Assembly: GCF_000027005.1 (NCBI RefSeq)
Contig: NC_012966.1
Coordinates: 1,240,001-1,304,000, forward strand
From: Komagataella phaffii GS115
Taxonomy: Eukaryota > Ascomycota > Pichiomycetes > Pichiales > Pichiaceae
Length of the DNA: 64,000 nucleotides
Direction: 5' to 3'
Below are positions 9,736 to 19,847 of the stretch, in pieces; position 1 is the stretch's first letter; each line of letters begins with the position of its first letter. The translations under genes were made by a program, and so were the position numbers. Below the pieces are notes generated by a model. The model did not search any database. It was not told where the DNA came from and saw only the letters and a program-made list of their open reading frames with translations.

Positions 9736-10707
9736 TCATCTACCATAGGGGGCGACTTTGTCCCGTATGAAATCTGCAATCTTCTCCCAATATTCTTCTT
9801 GTATTACTGTGTCATTGTGAGTAGAATTAGGAAACTCATGCCACTCTTTGTATTCACTTTTGCTCAACTGATGTAACGACGTAATATGAGCTGGAGGAAC
9901 AATTTCATCCTTTTTAGCACTCATGAAACACATGGGAATATTGCTAGGAATCTTAACGATAGCAGATTCAGAATCCCATATCTGATGGCACATAAAAGAC
10001 ACAGGTCCTAGTAGCGGTAAAATATAGGGAATAACCTTGCGGATGCTCAAGAATGTGTTTTCCAATATTATTCCATGGACATGAGAGGGATAGTTGGAGG
10101 CTATGTAAATGGCTACTGCACCTCCAAGAGATCTTCCATACAGAATCAGTGATGATTTAGAAAGCTGCTCGTCCTCAGAAATGTACTTTATGACTGTATC
10201 AGCATCAATCTTGAGGCCCTTCTCTGAAGCCTTGCCTGTAGAATGACCGTAACCCCTGTACGAGTAAATAACGACATTGCAGTTCATCTGAGCATAGAAC
10301 AATTTGACAATGGACAGATAGTGACCGATATTGCCAGCATTAGGACATAACACTAAAACTGTTTTATTGGAGTAGTTAGGAGCTTTGGGATTCTGACGAA
10401 CGACGAATGCCTTTAACGTTTCGCCGTCCAATGTCTCAAGGTCTATGGCCTCATAATCATGCATCCCATACAGATCTGGGGTATCGACTGTGCCATGACC
10501 ATCATTCAGTCCAGCAGGATAAATAATATGTGATTGGAAGTGGTAGATTCCAAGCAACAGAAGGGTGGAAAACCCTCCCAAAATCAAGGTTGACATCTTG
10601 GCAGCTTTCACCAGGAAAGGGAACCAGGATTGTAGCTTGAATAGTAACACAGATGATGAATAGGCTGTTGTCTGGATAACAATTTTATCCGTCTCCTGAT
10701 CTGACAT
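9736..10707 (-). CDS. Bem46/ABHD13-like alpha/beta hydrolase (YNL320W-type)
   Basis: Serine hydrolase of 323 residues, ATG at 10707. A single membrane segment near residues 38-56 (MSTLILGGFSTLLLLGIY) precedes the hydrolase domain. The nucleophile elbow is GRSLGG, and the oxyanion region is followed by YSYRGYGHSTG. An Asp in SAKKDEIVPP and a His in PNSTHND complete a plausible triad. This is the Bem46/ABHD13 family, membrane-anchored with the catalytic domain on one side; the S. cerevisiae counterpart is YNL320W. Its natural substrate is not known to me. It is transcribed divergently from the GH45 endoglucanase. Confidence 0.85.
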   Translation of the reverse strand: MSDQETDKIVIQTTAYSSSVLLFKLQSWFPFLVKAAKMSTLILGGFSTLLLLGIYHFQSHIIYPAGLNDGHGTVDTPDLYGMHDYEAIDLETLDGETLKAFVVRQNPKAPNYSNKTVLVLCPNAGNIGHYLSIVKLFYAQMNCNVVIYSYRGYGHSTGKASEKGLKIDADTVIKYISEDEQLSKSSLILYGRSLGGAVAIYIASNYPSHVHGIILENTFLSIRKVIPYILPLLGPVSFMCHQIWDSESAIVKIPSNIPMCFMSAKKDEIVPPAHITSLHQLSKSEYKEWHEFPNSTHNDTVIQEEYWEKIADFIRDKVAPYGR

Positions 10708-11329
10708 TAGAAGACTAGATAGAATCGCTAGAAAGGTAAGTGCACTAAAGTGACCCGAAAAGGTAAAACAACCCGGAGGACCCTTTTGGCTTGGTAGTGT
10801 AAGGTTGGTGTATTCAAATAAAAGTATACCTGTGGCGGCGGCTGGGGAAAACCTTCTCTCTCTCGAGCCGAGCGGAGATTAAGTGGAAAGGTCTGTACCA
10901 TTCGCGAAAGGAGCATGCTCACCCAATACAATCAACTAAACAGCATCAATATGCATCTGCAGGAGTTATTCGAGATCTGGGTGATGCCCTTTGGAACGGT
11001 ATTCTGTTTGGTTCAATTCATGCTTTAAGAAAAGCAAATTCAATCTGAACCAGCCCCTCAAACTAGTTGAGCAATTGGCTTCGTGAATCATGACCTATGG
11101 ACTTCTATGGATCCCAAAAGAGAGATATGAGACGAGAACGAGAAAGGGGTATTAATCACGAAACAACGTTTCAGACGCGTTTACATGATGATTGCATGCA
11201 GCCCTCTTTCTTATTGTCAAGCTCTGCAATTGGTCTAATCAAAGAATGGAACGATAATCTACAGGTATATAACCGTTCTTGGTTTCCGGTACTCTGTCGA
11301 TTGCAACCTTCAATTACCATCTTCGAAAA
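10708..11329. other. Divergent intergenic region upstream of the GH45 endoglucanase
   Basis: About 620 bases. It holds a GC-rich stretch around 10830-10850 with CTGGGGAAAA, which on the other strand resembles a Mig1-type C-rich site, and a TATA box close to the endoglucanase start. No gene is supported here. Confidence 0.4.
11266..11272 (+). promoter_or_regulatory. TATA box of the GH45 endoglucanase gene
   Basis: TATATAA lies 58 bases before the ATG at 11330. A canonical TATA box at this distance fits a regulated, non-housekeeping yeast promoter. Confidence 0.5.
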
Positions 11330-13174
11330 ATGAGCACCCTGACATTGCTGGCTGTGCTGTTGTCGCTTCAAAATTCAGCTCTTGCTGCTCAAGCTGAAAC
11401 TGCATCCCTATATCACCAATGTGGTGGTGCAAACTGGGAGGGAGCAACCCAGTGTATTTCTGGTGCCTACTGTCAATCGCAGAACCCATACTACTATCAA
11501 TGTGTTGCTACTTCTTGGGGTTACTACACTAACACCTCAATCTCTTCGACGGCCACCCTTCCTTCTTCTTCTACTACTGTCTCTCCAACCAGCAGTGTGG
11601 TGCCCACTGGCTTGGTGTCCCCATTGTATGGGCAATGTGGGGGACAGAATTGGAATGGAGCCACATCTTGTGCTCAGGGAAGCTACTGCAAGTATATGAA
11701 CAATTATTACTTCCAATGTGTTCCTGAAGCTGATGGAAACCCTGCAGAAATTAGCACTTTTTCCGAGAATGGAGAGATTATCGTTACTGCAATCGAAGCT
11801 CCTACATGGGCTCAATGTGGTGGTCATGGCTACTACGGCCCAACTAAATGTCAAGTGGGAACATCATGCCGTGAATTAAACGCTTGGTATTATCAGTGTA
11901 TCCCAGACGATCACACCGATGCCTCTACTACCACTTTGGATCCTACTTCCAGTTTTGTGAGTACGACATCATTATCGACTCTTCCAGCTTCTTCAGAAAC
12001 GACAATTGTAACTCCTACCTCAATTGCTGCTGAGCAAGTACCTCTTTGGGGACAATGTGGAGGAATTGGTTACACTGGCTCTACGATTTGTGAGCAGGGA
12101 TCGTGTGTTTACTTGAACGATTGGTACTATCAGTGTCTAATAAGTGATCAAGGTACAGCATCAACTACCAGTGCAACGACTAGTATAACTTCCTTCAATG
12201 TTTCATCGTCGTCAGAAACGACGGTAATAGCCCCTACCTCAATTTCTACTGAGGATGTCCCACTTTGGGGCCAATGTGGAGGAATTGGATATACCGGTTC
12301 GACCACTTGTAGCCAGGGATCATGCGTTTACTTAAATGACTGGTATTTTCAATGTTTACCAGAGGAGGAAACGACTTCATCAACTTCGTCATCTTCCTCA
12401 TCTTCCTCATCTTCCACATCTTCCGCATCTTCCACATCTTCCACATCATCCACATCCTCCACATCCTCCACATCTTCCTCAACAAGTAGCTCATCCATTC
12501 CGACTTCTACAAGCTCATCGGGAGACTTTGAGACAATCCCCAACGGTTTCTCGGGAACTGGAAGAACCACGAGATATTGGGATTGTTGTAAGCCAAGCTG
12601 CTCATGGCCTGGGAAATCCAACAGCGTAACAGGACCAGTGAGATCTTGTGGTGTTTCTGGCAACGTCCTGGACGCCAACGCCCAAAGTGGATGTATTGGT
12701 GGTGAAGCTTTCACTTGTGATGAGCAACAACCTTGGTCCATCAATGACGACCTAGCCTATGGTTTTGCCGCAGCAAGCCTAGCTGGTGGATCTGAGGATT
12801 CCTCTTGCTGCACCTGTATGAAGCTGACATTCACCTCATCTTCCATTGCTGGAAAGACAATGATCGTTCAACTGACCAATACTGGAGCTGATCTTGGATC
12901 GAATCACTTTGACATTGCTCTTCCTGGTGGAGGGCTTGGAATCTTCACCGAAGGATGCTCTAGTCAATTTGGAAGCGGTTACCAATGGGGTAACCAGTAT
13001 GGTGGTATCTCTTCGCTTGCTGAGTGTGATGGCCTACCATCAGAACTGCAGCCAGGCTGTCAGTTTAGATTTGGCTGGTTTGAGAACGCTGATAACCCTT
13101 CAGTGGAGTTTGAACAGGTTTCATGTCCTCCGGAAATCACTTCTATCACCGGCTGTGCTCGTACGGACGAATAA
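11330..13174 (+). CDS. Secreted GH45 endoglucanase with five CBM1 cellulose-binding modules
   Basis: Protein of 614 residues beginning at ATG 11330; upstream only a TTG (11279) keeps the frame. A signal peptide ([19 protein letters not shown]) is followed by five CBM1 modules at about residues 27-60, 99-131, 159-193, 238-270 and 311-343. Each has the QCGG...G.T.C...C....YYQC cysteine pattern and the aromatic face. A Ser/Thr-rich linker (about 345-405) precedes the catalytic domain (about 409-614). The GH45 signature [12 protein letters not shown] gives the base D418; the acid is D528 in [10 protein letters not shown]. Their spacing of 110 matches GH45 subfamily A enzymes (D10/D121 in the Humicola enzyme). 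The protein should hydrolyse beta-1,4-glucan outside the cell. A GH45 enzyme has been described from Pichia pastoris, which fits. Modules 4 and 5 are near duplicates. Confidence 0.93.
   Translation: MSTLTLLAVLLSLQNSALAAQAETASLYHQCGGANWEGATQCISGAYCQSQNPYYYQCVATSWGYYTNTSISSTATLPSSSTTVSPTSSVVPTGLVSPLYGQCGGQNWNGATSCAQGSYCKYMNNYYFQCVPEADGNPAEISTFSENGEIIVTAIEAPTWAQCGGHGYYGPTKCQVGTSCRELNAWYYQCIPDDHTDASTTTLDPTSSFVSTTSLSTLPASSETTIVTPTSIAAEQVPLWGQCGGIGYTGSTICEQGSCVYLNDWYYQCLISDQGTASTTSATTSITSFNVSSSSETTVIAPTSISTEDVPLWGQCGGIGYTGSTTCSQGSCVYLNDWYFQCLPEEETTSSTSSSSSSSSSSTSSASSTSSTSSTSSTSSTSSSTSSSSIPTSTSSSGDFETIPNGFSGTGRTTRYWDCCKPSCSWPGKSNSVTGPVRSCGVSGNVLDANAQSGCIGGEAFTCDEQQPWSINDDLAYGFAAASLAGGSEDSSCCTCMKLTFTSSSIAGKTMIVQLTNTGADLGSNHFDIALPGGGLGIFTEGCSSQFGSGYQWGNQYGGISSLAECDGLPSELQPGCQFRFGWFENADNPSVEFEQVSCPPEITSITGCARTDE
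12364..12500 (+). repeat. Low-complexity Ser/Thr linker repeat (TCN-rich microsatellite)
   Basis: Imperfect tandem units related to TCTTCCACA encode poly-Ser/Thr between the last CBM1 and the catalytic domain. The repeat produces long but non-coding open frames on both other strands (acidic on the minus, His/Pro/Leu on the plus). It is a likely site of length variation between strains. Confidence 0.85.
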
Positions 13175-13225
13175 ATTCAGATATATATACAAGTATTCTT
13201 CTATGTACTGATGTTAGAATTACTA

Positions 13226-13705
13226 CTAAACCCACGTTTTTTGTTCAGCTTTACGTCTCTCTAATCTACGTTTGTATTTCATACCACGGTGTTCTACAAG
13301 TATATCATCAGCTTTGCTGACAGCTTCCTGAATGGCTGCCTTTCTAGCTTCAAGGGTTCTTTCCCAAATGTGACCTTTTGGATTGACCACTCCACGCAAA
13401 GGCTTCTTGTTATCATATTTCTCCTGGAAAAACATTTTCCCATTGTTGAGCGTGGGTAGCAGATCAGACACGCCAAACTTGTAGGCCAGTTTGTATAAAT
13501 CTGACTGTCTGCGCATAGAATAAATGGGGTTATGAGTTTTGTTGGTCACTGGGTGAATATTTGGAAGAAATGGATTGGCATCATCAGCAGTCGTGGAAGT
13601 GGGGGTGGAAGCATACTTTTTGAATGGAGCAGGTGGATACCTTGTGAAGAAGTTTTGCAACTTCTGAGGCAACTTTTTGAAGGCCTGTTGTGCGGTTAAC
13701 GACAT
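13226..13705 (-). CDS. MRPL25: Mitochondrial large-subunit ribosomal protein mL59 (MRPL25)
   Basis: Protein of 159 residues (S. cerevisiae MRPL25 has 157), ATG at 13705. The sequence follows the yeast protein closely: LPQKLQNFFTRYPP near the start, ANPFLPNIHPVTNKTHNP, then SMRRQSDLYKLAYKFGV and VVNPKGHIWE, ending in a basic helix. It is a fungal-type component of the mitoribosomal large subunit. It converges on the endoglucanase gene with a 51-base gap and diverges from ARG8, also mitochondrial, across about 220 bases. Confidence 0.92.
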   Translation of the reverse strand: MSLTAQQAFKKLPQKLQNFFTRYPPAPFKKYASTPTSTTADDANPFLPNIHPVTNKTHNPIYSMRRQSDLYKLAYKFGVSDLLPTLNNGKMFFQEKYDNKKPLRGVVNPKGHIWERTLEARKAAIQEAVSKADDILVEHRGMKYKRRLERRKAEQKTWV

Positions 13706-13928
13706 TCCAATAATTAATGAAGTGAACTGAAATGGTTCAGATTTGTTAGGACATCAGACTGAAAGATTTCGGTCGCGCTCCATCTAAGAACTCCCTTCTA
13801 TTACCATTTTTGGTTTTTCTCAAGAATTAGATTGACCGTATCAGTGACTCTAATATTATCTAGTCCCCATTTCTTTTTATTGAAAAAAAAAACTATTAGT
13901 CGTAAGAGTCTTCTTCTTGCAACAACAA

Positions 13929-15252
13929 ATGAAGTGCAGTCTCAGACTAACTACGCTTAGCGTAGCCAAGTCCACTCGAATGGCCCAGAGATCAGTAGTC
14001 TGTAAATACTCCACTCAACCCAATAAGCAGGAGGAGTTTGTTAAGGAGAGAGAAAACTACACTGTGACGACCTATTCAAGACCAAACCTGGTGTTCGAAA
14101 AGGGACAAGGTTCCTACCTGTGGGATATCGAGGGGGGAAAGTACATTGACTTTACTGCTGGGATTGCTGTCACCGCCTTGGGTCATGCCAACCCAAAGAT
14201 CGCTGAGATCCTTTATGACCAAGCCAAGAAAGTGATTCATACCTCCAACTTGTATCACAACCTTTGGACCTCAGAATTGAGCAAACAGTTGGTAGAGAAG
14301 ACAAAAGAGAGTGGAGGGATGAAGGATGCCTCAAGGGTTTTCTTGGGTAACTCTGGCACAGAACGCCAATGAAGCTGCGCTCAAATTTGCTCGCAAGTAC
14401 GGTAAGTCTATCGCAGAGGATAAGATCGAGTTCATTACTTTCGAAACCTCATTTCATGGAAGAAGTATGGGTGCTCTTTCTGTGACCCCTAATAAAAAGT
14501 ATCAAGCTCCTTTTGCACCTCTGATTCCTGGTGTCAAGGTAGCTAAACCTAATGACATTCATTCTGTAGAAAAGCTCATCAGTGATAAGACATGCGGTGT
14601 TATTTTGGAACCAATTCAAGGTGAGGGTGGTGTTAGACCTATGGAAGCTAAATTTTTGGCAAAGGTTCGTCAACTATGTGACGAGCACAATGCTTTGTTA
14701 ATCTACGATGAAATTCAATGTGGACTGGGTAGAACTGGAAACTTGTGGGCTCACTGTAAACTTGGTGAAGAGACCCACCCAGACATTCTTACTATGGCAA
14801 AAGCTCTAGGTAATGGATACCCGATTGGTGCTACCATGATCACAGAAAAGGTGGAGAGCGTATTGAAAGTCGGCGACCACGGTACCACGTATGGTGGTAA
14901 TCCTTTAGGAGCCCGTGTGGGAAGCTACGTTTTGCAGCAAGTTTCTGATAAGGATTTCCTAAGTAAGGTCGAACAAAAGTCAGAAATATTCAAAGTCAAG
15001 TTGTCTGAACTGCAAGAAAAGTTTCCTGATCTTATCACCGATGTTCGAGGAGATGGTTTACTGTTGGGGATTGAGTTTAATATTGATCCTGCCCCCATCT
15101 GTGCCATCGCCAGGGAAAAAGGACTACTAATCATTACAGCGGGCGGAAATGTTATTCGTTTCGTTCCAGCCTTGAACATCGAAAGTAAAGTCATCTATGA
15201 AGGCTTAGCTATTCTTGAGGAGGCTGTCAAAGAGTTTGCTGAAAATCAGTAG
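13929..15252 (+). CDS. ARG8: Acetylornithine aminotransferase ARG8, split by an apparent 1-base insertion
   Basis: PLP-dependent mitochondrial aminotransferase of arginine biosynthesis (N-acetylglutamate semialdehyde to N-acetylornithine). ATG at 13929; upstream only a TTG at 13917. The N terminus is basic and hydroxylated, as in a mitochondrial presequence. The first frame runs to NSGTE (residue 145) and then stops at 14370-14372. The second frame carries [11 protein letters not shown] onward to 15252. Ignoring one base, the C at 14364, gives a continuous 440-residue protein (S. cerevisiae: 423). The PLP lysine is in [14 protein letters not shown], residue 291 of the joined protein. This motif and the [10 protein letters not shown] segment favour ARG8 over ornithine aminotransferase CAR2. 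No splice sites are present at the break. Confidence 0.9.
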
Positions 15253-15296
15253 AATGCAATTTGAATTTATAAACTAATACTATTATTTCTTAATAA

Positions 15297-18200
15297 TTAT
15301 TCCAACCTGAGCTCATCTATTCTATCAGCGAGGAAGAAACCTATCATAACTGTCAAATATATCAGGATTAACATGGCACCTTTGAAGTAATTGGACTTTC
15401 CTTCCGCATAAATATATGTAAACATAAATGCCGAGGTGAAGCATGCAATGATGTCCCATCTGGGGAATACTAGGGTGAACATGGATGAAATGGAACTCGT
15501 TGGCGTGAAGTGTATGATAGTATAGATTACCAGGGCTGGGATTTGCAGTAAACACACCTGCAGAGCATAAGCAGATCCGATTTCCATTGACAAGGCAACA
15601 TTTCCGTTCAAGGCAAACGATATGGCATTCACAAACTCGGTGGTATTAGGAACTAAAGCAAACACAGTCAAACCCAATAACTTTGGACTGATGGGAAACT
15701 TGACGAGAATAACATCAACAGTGTCAACCAGTATTTCTGCAATGACAGCATAGAGAAGGGTGGCAGATAAAAGGATCACAGTTGATTTGGTTCTGGACCA
15801 GTTTGGTGCATCGTGCCCACCGCTATCAGCCTCTGAGTTAGGCTGAACTGAAGATGGCTCCTTCTTCGTTTGTTCCTGAGCGGCCTTGGCAACATTAGGG
15901 AGTGAGCTTCGGTGATGTGAAATGGAATTATTTTTTGCTGGCGCATTGCTACCTTCAACCTTCGGTCTTTCGTAAACAGTTGGAGTGCTCCAAATCAAAG
16001 CCGCATGAGTCTTCAATGTGAATAATAATCCAATCGAATAAGCAAAAAATAATGCAATAGCACATATCAGAGAAAATGGTTTGATATATGCCGTATAAAG
16101 TGAACCATTGATATCCAGTGGATTATGGTAGAAATGACATGATCTGCAAGTAGGAGACGCAGCTAACTGTTCTGGCGAGCATGGAACACATTCTGTTTCG
16201 AATCCCCCGTACAAAATAGACAAGATAGATGGCAAAGATAAAACAATGGTAGCGTACAATAACATCGTAGAGGAAACTCCAGCGCTGGTGGGATTATATC
16301 GTTGAGTTTTCCTTTTCAGTGCACCACTGCACATAGACAGCCCTGGAAGAAGCAAAACAGCTGCCAGAATTGATCCAACTATGGATCCTTCAACCAAACG
16401 ACTCTTATCTTGGTTCAAAGCAACACAATAAAGGAAGATTTCCACGATTGTAGAGAAAAATGCATTAATAACAGCACCTACTCCCATAGACGTTTGCGCA
16501 GAAATGGAGGCCACAGCTTGACCAATAAAGTAAGCCAGTGGGATGATTGATATAAGGCACATAAGGAATACAGTCGATGAGTCTGTCAGGATTGAGTGGA
16601 ATCCAAATTTCTCTTTCAGGAGATAGAAATCGAATATGGTGAAAGCAACTAAGAAGAGCAAGTTGATGAAATAAATATTGGTTCCATCCACTGTGTACTT
16701 GTAATAATGCCATCCAACGGCTCTATATGTACAGATTAAAATCGATTCATTGGATTGCTCAACTCCTCGTCTGTCATAGTGGTAGTTTTTCTCTACTCTA
16801 AAGACCAAACCAAGAGGATGGCGGCGGACATGACTATCCAAAATCATAGCCGTCTTTGCTAAAGGAATTGCAAATACTGTTAGCCAAGCACAAATGGAAA
16901 TAATGACTAGGAATGGTTGGATAATAAGATAGAAAAGGATAAAGAAAACTACCCTTCCGATGTTCCATTTACCTCTTCCAAATAGTCTTATCTTGAATGC
17001 ATCATCCTCTTCATTAGTCGTGTCAATTGACTCTTCCCCTGCAGCACCGTAAGAATGGTGAGGAACAGCACCTTCCCTTTCAACTGTGGAATGAGCCCTA
17101 TGCTTCTTTTTTGGAGCATAAAAGAGCCTTTGTTCTTCATCAGTTCTCCATCTCCTGTATTCATCTAAAGAGGACCCGACACCTTCATCCTCATTATAAT
17201 ACTTCTTCTCTTTCCTAAGAAGCACAATTTTCCCAAAGGGATTTAATAAATAAAAACCAATATTATAGAGTTGTTTAGCATATTTGAGAGAGTCATCTTT
17301 CTTGGGATTAGTAAAAAATGTGAAGAAAAATGTCACAGCTGAACAGATGAGCAATACTAAGAACAAGAACAAACCCAGTGTTGCACTGTAGAGGTGATTA
17401 GTCAAAGAGACATCCCAAGAGATATGTCTGGCCGCCAACGGGGTCTGATGAATATCATAGTCAGCTTCTTTCTGAACAGAACGAATTTTCTTGTATAAAG
17501 CAGGTTTCCAAATCCTTACTCCGAAAGGATGTGTGTTGTTAATGGCATCCTGCCTCTCTCTCAAAGTAAAGCTTTCTAGCGAAGAAATCGACGCACTGTC
17601 AGAGCTAGTGTTCTTTGACCCAAGGCCATCCTGATCTTCATCCCTTTCATGATACCCCTGTATATTACTCGACTCATCGATGAATTCTTCGTTCTCGTTT
17701 GATTCATCTGGAACTGGTGCTGGATGGTGAATCTGAGAACTTGTGTTGGAATCATCCTCCTCAATGGGTTCAGGAACGCTAGACTCTTCATTGAAGAGAA
17801 TTTTGTGGGAATGAGGATCAGACTCTAGAACCTCCAAACGGTCCAGATCCTTACTCACTTTGCTCAATTCTTTGGAAACCTCAGATTCCAATTGTTCCAC
17901 AAGAGACTCTCGTTCACTGCCACTGGCGGTGGTCAATTTCTTCTTTGGTCCTGGAATGGGAGAGTAAAGCTTCGAACCTTTGCTCTTGGTTTTTTTCAGA
18001 CGCTGTTTCAATCCATCCCTATACCCTTCCATGTACTCCCTATTAATGTCTGCTTCGATCTCATCCTCCCCGTCGTCCACTGAAAAAACATACTTGATAG
18101 GGGGGTTCTGCTTGGATTTCCGTCTTGAATGAGGAGAGTCAATTCCCGAAGATTTTGTGACATAGGGACTATCAGCTGGTAGGGCTTCACCGGGGTTAAC

Positions 18201-18542
18201 TACTGCCATTTGGGACTGCTGCTTACTTGGCAACATGATATATTGTTTGTGATAACTGGGAGTGTTGGCGGAGGAGGAGATAGAACGAGAAAACTGAGGT
18301 CTCACAGAAGCCTTTCTGGTTCTGGCAGCCTGCTGACTGGTGACAGGCTTAATGGGAGAGGCATTCTCCAAAAAACCTTTGGATTGTTCGGCGCTGTGAG
18401 CTGTGGCTCCTGGGGGATAATGGGACTTTACTACCGGTGTTGAGGGGACAGCAGGAGACGGGAGTACGGATGCTTTGGGATCCAATGAATCAGCCGGGGG
18501 TTCTTGAGAGGGAGTTTCGCCATTGGACTTCTTACCACTCAT
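15297..18542 (-). CDS. VNX1: Vacuolar cation/proton antiporter of the VNX1 type
   Basis: Membrane protein of 1081 residues from ATG 18542 (a TTG at 18569 extends the frame without an ATG). The first 370 or so residues are polar, low complexity and probably cytosolic. The C-terminal part has many transmembrane segments and both alpha repeats of the calcium/cation exchanger family: GAVINAFFSTIVEIFLYCVAL with GSIVGSILAAVLLLPGLSMCSG, and PNTTEFVNAISFALNGNVALS with EIGSAYALQVCLLQIPAL. Size and the long N-terminal region resemble S. cerevisiae Vnx1 (908 aa, monovalent cation/H+ exchange at the vacuole) rather than the smaller Vcx1. Substrate choice is inferred from that resemblance. It is convergent with ARG8 (44-base gap). 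Confidence 0.84.
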   Translation of the reverse strand: MSGKKSNGETPSQEPPADSLDPKASVLPSPAVPSTPVVKSHYPPGATAHSAEQSKGFLENASPIKPVTSQQAARTRKASVRPQFSRSISSSANTPSYHKQYIMLPSKQQSQMAVVNPGEALPADSPYVTKSSGIDSPHSRRKSKQNPPIKYVFSVDDGEDEIEADINREYMEGYRDGLKQRLKKTKSKGSKLYSPIPGPKKKLTTASGSERESLVEQLESEVSKELSKVSKDLDRLEVLESDPHSHKILFNEESSVPEPIEEDDSNTSSQIHHPAPVPDESNENEEFIDESSNIQGYHERDEDQDGLGSKNTSSDSASISSLESFTLRERQDAINNTHPFGVRIWKPALYKKIRSVQKEADYDIHQTPLAARHISWDVSLTNHLYSATLGLFLFLVLLICSAVTFFFTFFTNPKKDDSLKYAKQLYNIGFYLLNPFGKIVLLRKEKKYYNEDEGVGSSLDEYRRWRTDEEQRLFYAPKKKHRAHSTVEREGAVPHHSYGAAGEESIDTTNEEDDAFKIRLFGRGKWNIGRVVFFILFYLIIQPFLVIISICAWLTVFAIPLAKTAMILDSHVRRHPLGLVFRVEKNYHYDRRGVEQSNESILICTYRAVGWHYYKYTVDGTNIYFINLLFLVAFTIFDFYLLKEKFGFHSILTDSSTVFLMCLISIIPLAYFIGQAVASISAQTSMGVGAVINAFFSTIVEIFLYCVALNQDKSRLVEGSIVGSILAAVLLLPGLSMCSGALKRKTQRYNPTSAGVSSTMLLYATIVLSLPSILSILYGGFETECVPCSPEQLAASPTCRSCHFYHNPLDINGSLYTAYIKPFSLICAIALFFAYSIGLLFTLKTHAALIWSTPTVYERPKVEGSNAPAKNNSISHHRSSLPNVAKAAQEQTKKEPSSVQPNSEADSGGHDAPNWSRTKSTVILLSATLLYAVIAEILVDTVDVILVKFPISPKLLGLTVFALVPNTTEFVNAISFALNGNVALSMEIGSAYALQVCLLQIPALVIYTIIHFTPTSSISSMFTLVFPRWDIIACFTSAFMFTYIYAEGKSNYFKGAMLILIYLTVMIGFFLADRIDELRLE

Positions 18543-18775
18543 TAGGTGAATAGTTTTGGGGGTGTACAACTGAAAACGAAGTTGAGTTAGGAGGAGAGAT
18601 AGGAGGATTTTTGATTAGGTACCACGTTTGGCAGATGAGTTTAGAGTGGCTTCTCGCGCTTCCAATACCCTATTAAAGTTAGGGCACTTCTCAAATCTTT
18701 TTATAGAAAATGGATCCTAAGGGACATTGAAGATTGTTAGATGTATATATACAATTGAGTTGCACTCGTCTCAGA

Positions 18776-19669
18776 CTATCCGTTAATCACTTTGTCGGCC
18801 CAAGTTGGCAGCACGAAACTCTGAGTGTGTATTTCAGAGTTGTAGTAACGAAATAGTGCCGATTCCTCTTTTCGTGAAACTCGTCTACTTGGAGTGATAA
18901 GTTCAATTTCTGGAGAGTCTGTGCATACCATGAGTCCTAACTGGCCTGATGTGTAGGTTGGAATTGTACAATATGAGTACTTGACTTGGCTGAAAACTTT
19001 TTCACAAATATTTTTCAACTTTTTCAGGTTGGCAATCTTAAGCCAAATGTTCTCTGAGGCCTGACTGATAACTATACCATTGGGAGACAGTGCCGACTTC
19101 AGCAAATGGAAGTAATTCTCTTGGAAGAAAGCTTCAGCTGGACCTTCAGGGTCTGAGGAATCGGTAATGATTACGTCAAACTTTTCACTAGCCTCTTCTA
19201 AGAATTTGAAACCGTCCTGGATGCATATCTTCACCTTGGGATGATCTAAAGCAGACGACATTCCAGGAAGGTATTTACGACTCAAGTCTATGATGGTAGA
19301 ATCAATCTCCACCAGAGTAGCCGACTCTACAGAGGGATGCTTAACTACTTCTCGCAACACTCCACCATCTCCTCCACCAATGACTAGAACTCTTTTTGGA
19401 TTGGGATGACTAAACATGGGCAAATGAGTAATCATCTCTTGGTAGGCAAACTCATCTCTTTCTGTCACCTGAATAATTCCGTCTAGCACTAGTACATTTC
19501 CGTAATCAGTAGATTTGAAGACTAAAATGTCCTGGAACTCTGATTTTTCTGCTAACAAGATCTCCTCCACTCGAAGCATCATTGCCTGGCCTGGAAAGTA
19601 TTCATCAGAGATTTCACGAAACCATCCATCTATGACTCGGGGGTGCGTTAATTTAGATATTTCAGACAT
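18776..19669 (-). CDS. SPE3: Spermidine synthase SPE3
   Basis: Aminopropyltransferase converting putrescine and decarboxylated S-adenosylmethionine to spermidine. The ATG at 19669 gives 297 residues (S. cerevisiae: 293) and starts just before the conserved [23 protein letters not shown]. The nucleotide-binding motif [21 protein letters not shown], the catalytic region [16 protein letters not shown] and the C-terminal [10 protein letters not shown] are intact. The frame continues 49 codons upstream to a TTG at 19816 without any ATG; those residues have no counterpart in the yeast enzyme. It is divergent from the UBX gene, with a 16-bp palindrome in the interval. Confidence 0.95.
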   Translation of the reverse strand: MSEISKLTHPRVIDGWFREISDEYFPGQAMMLRVEEILLAEKSEFQDILVFKSTDYGNVLVLDGIIQVTERDEFAYQEMITHLPMFSHPNPKRVLVIGGGDGGVLREVVKHPSVESATLVEIDSTIIDLSRKYLPGMSSALDHPKVKICIQDGFKFLEEASEKFDVIITDSSDPEGPAEAFFQENYFHLLKSALSPNGIVISQASENIWLKIANLKKLKNICEKVFSQVKYSYCTIPTYTSGQLGLMVCTDSPEIELITPSRRVSRKEESALFRYYNSEIHTQSFVLPTWADKVING

Positions 19670-19773
19670 TTTCTCTGAACTTTGATAATGGACGTAAATG
19701 ACAACCGAGAAGTTCTTCCTTCCCCTTGAGGTTTTTCTAGTGGGGAGATCTAATAATTTTGGGAAGGCTCGTC

Positions 19774-19789
19774 CGCCCTTGCAAGGGCG
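19774..19789. promoter_or_regulatory. 16-bp perfect palindrome in the SPE3 / UBX divergent promoter
   Basis: CGCCCTTGCAAGGGCG reads the same on both strands. It is 105-120 bases before the SPE3 ATG and 59-74 before the UBX ATG. It could be a dimeric transcription-factor site. If transcribed, it could form a 6-bp GC-rich stem with a UGCA loop in the SPE3 5' leader. Function is inferred. Confidence 0.5.
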
Positions 19790-19847
19790 ATTCGTGGGTA
19801 TAACATCTTCACTCAAACCTTCATACTTTCCTCTGTAGTTCTTATCT

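Noticed and set aside
12349..12744. Open minus-strand frame of 131 codons opposite the endoglucanase linker, rich in Asp/Glu/Val
   Set aside because: It is the reverse reading of the Ser/Thr codon repeat; the plus-strand frame has full domain evidence.
14326..14400. An intron or a separate second gene at the ARG8 break
   Set aside because: Removing one base restores the conserved motif without loss of residues; no GT-AG signals or separate promoter are present.
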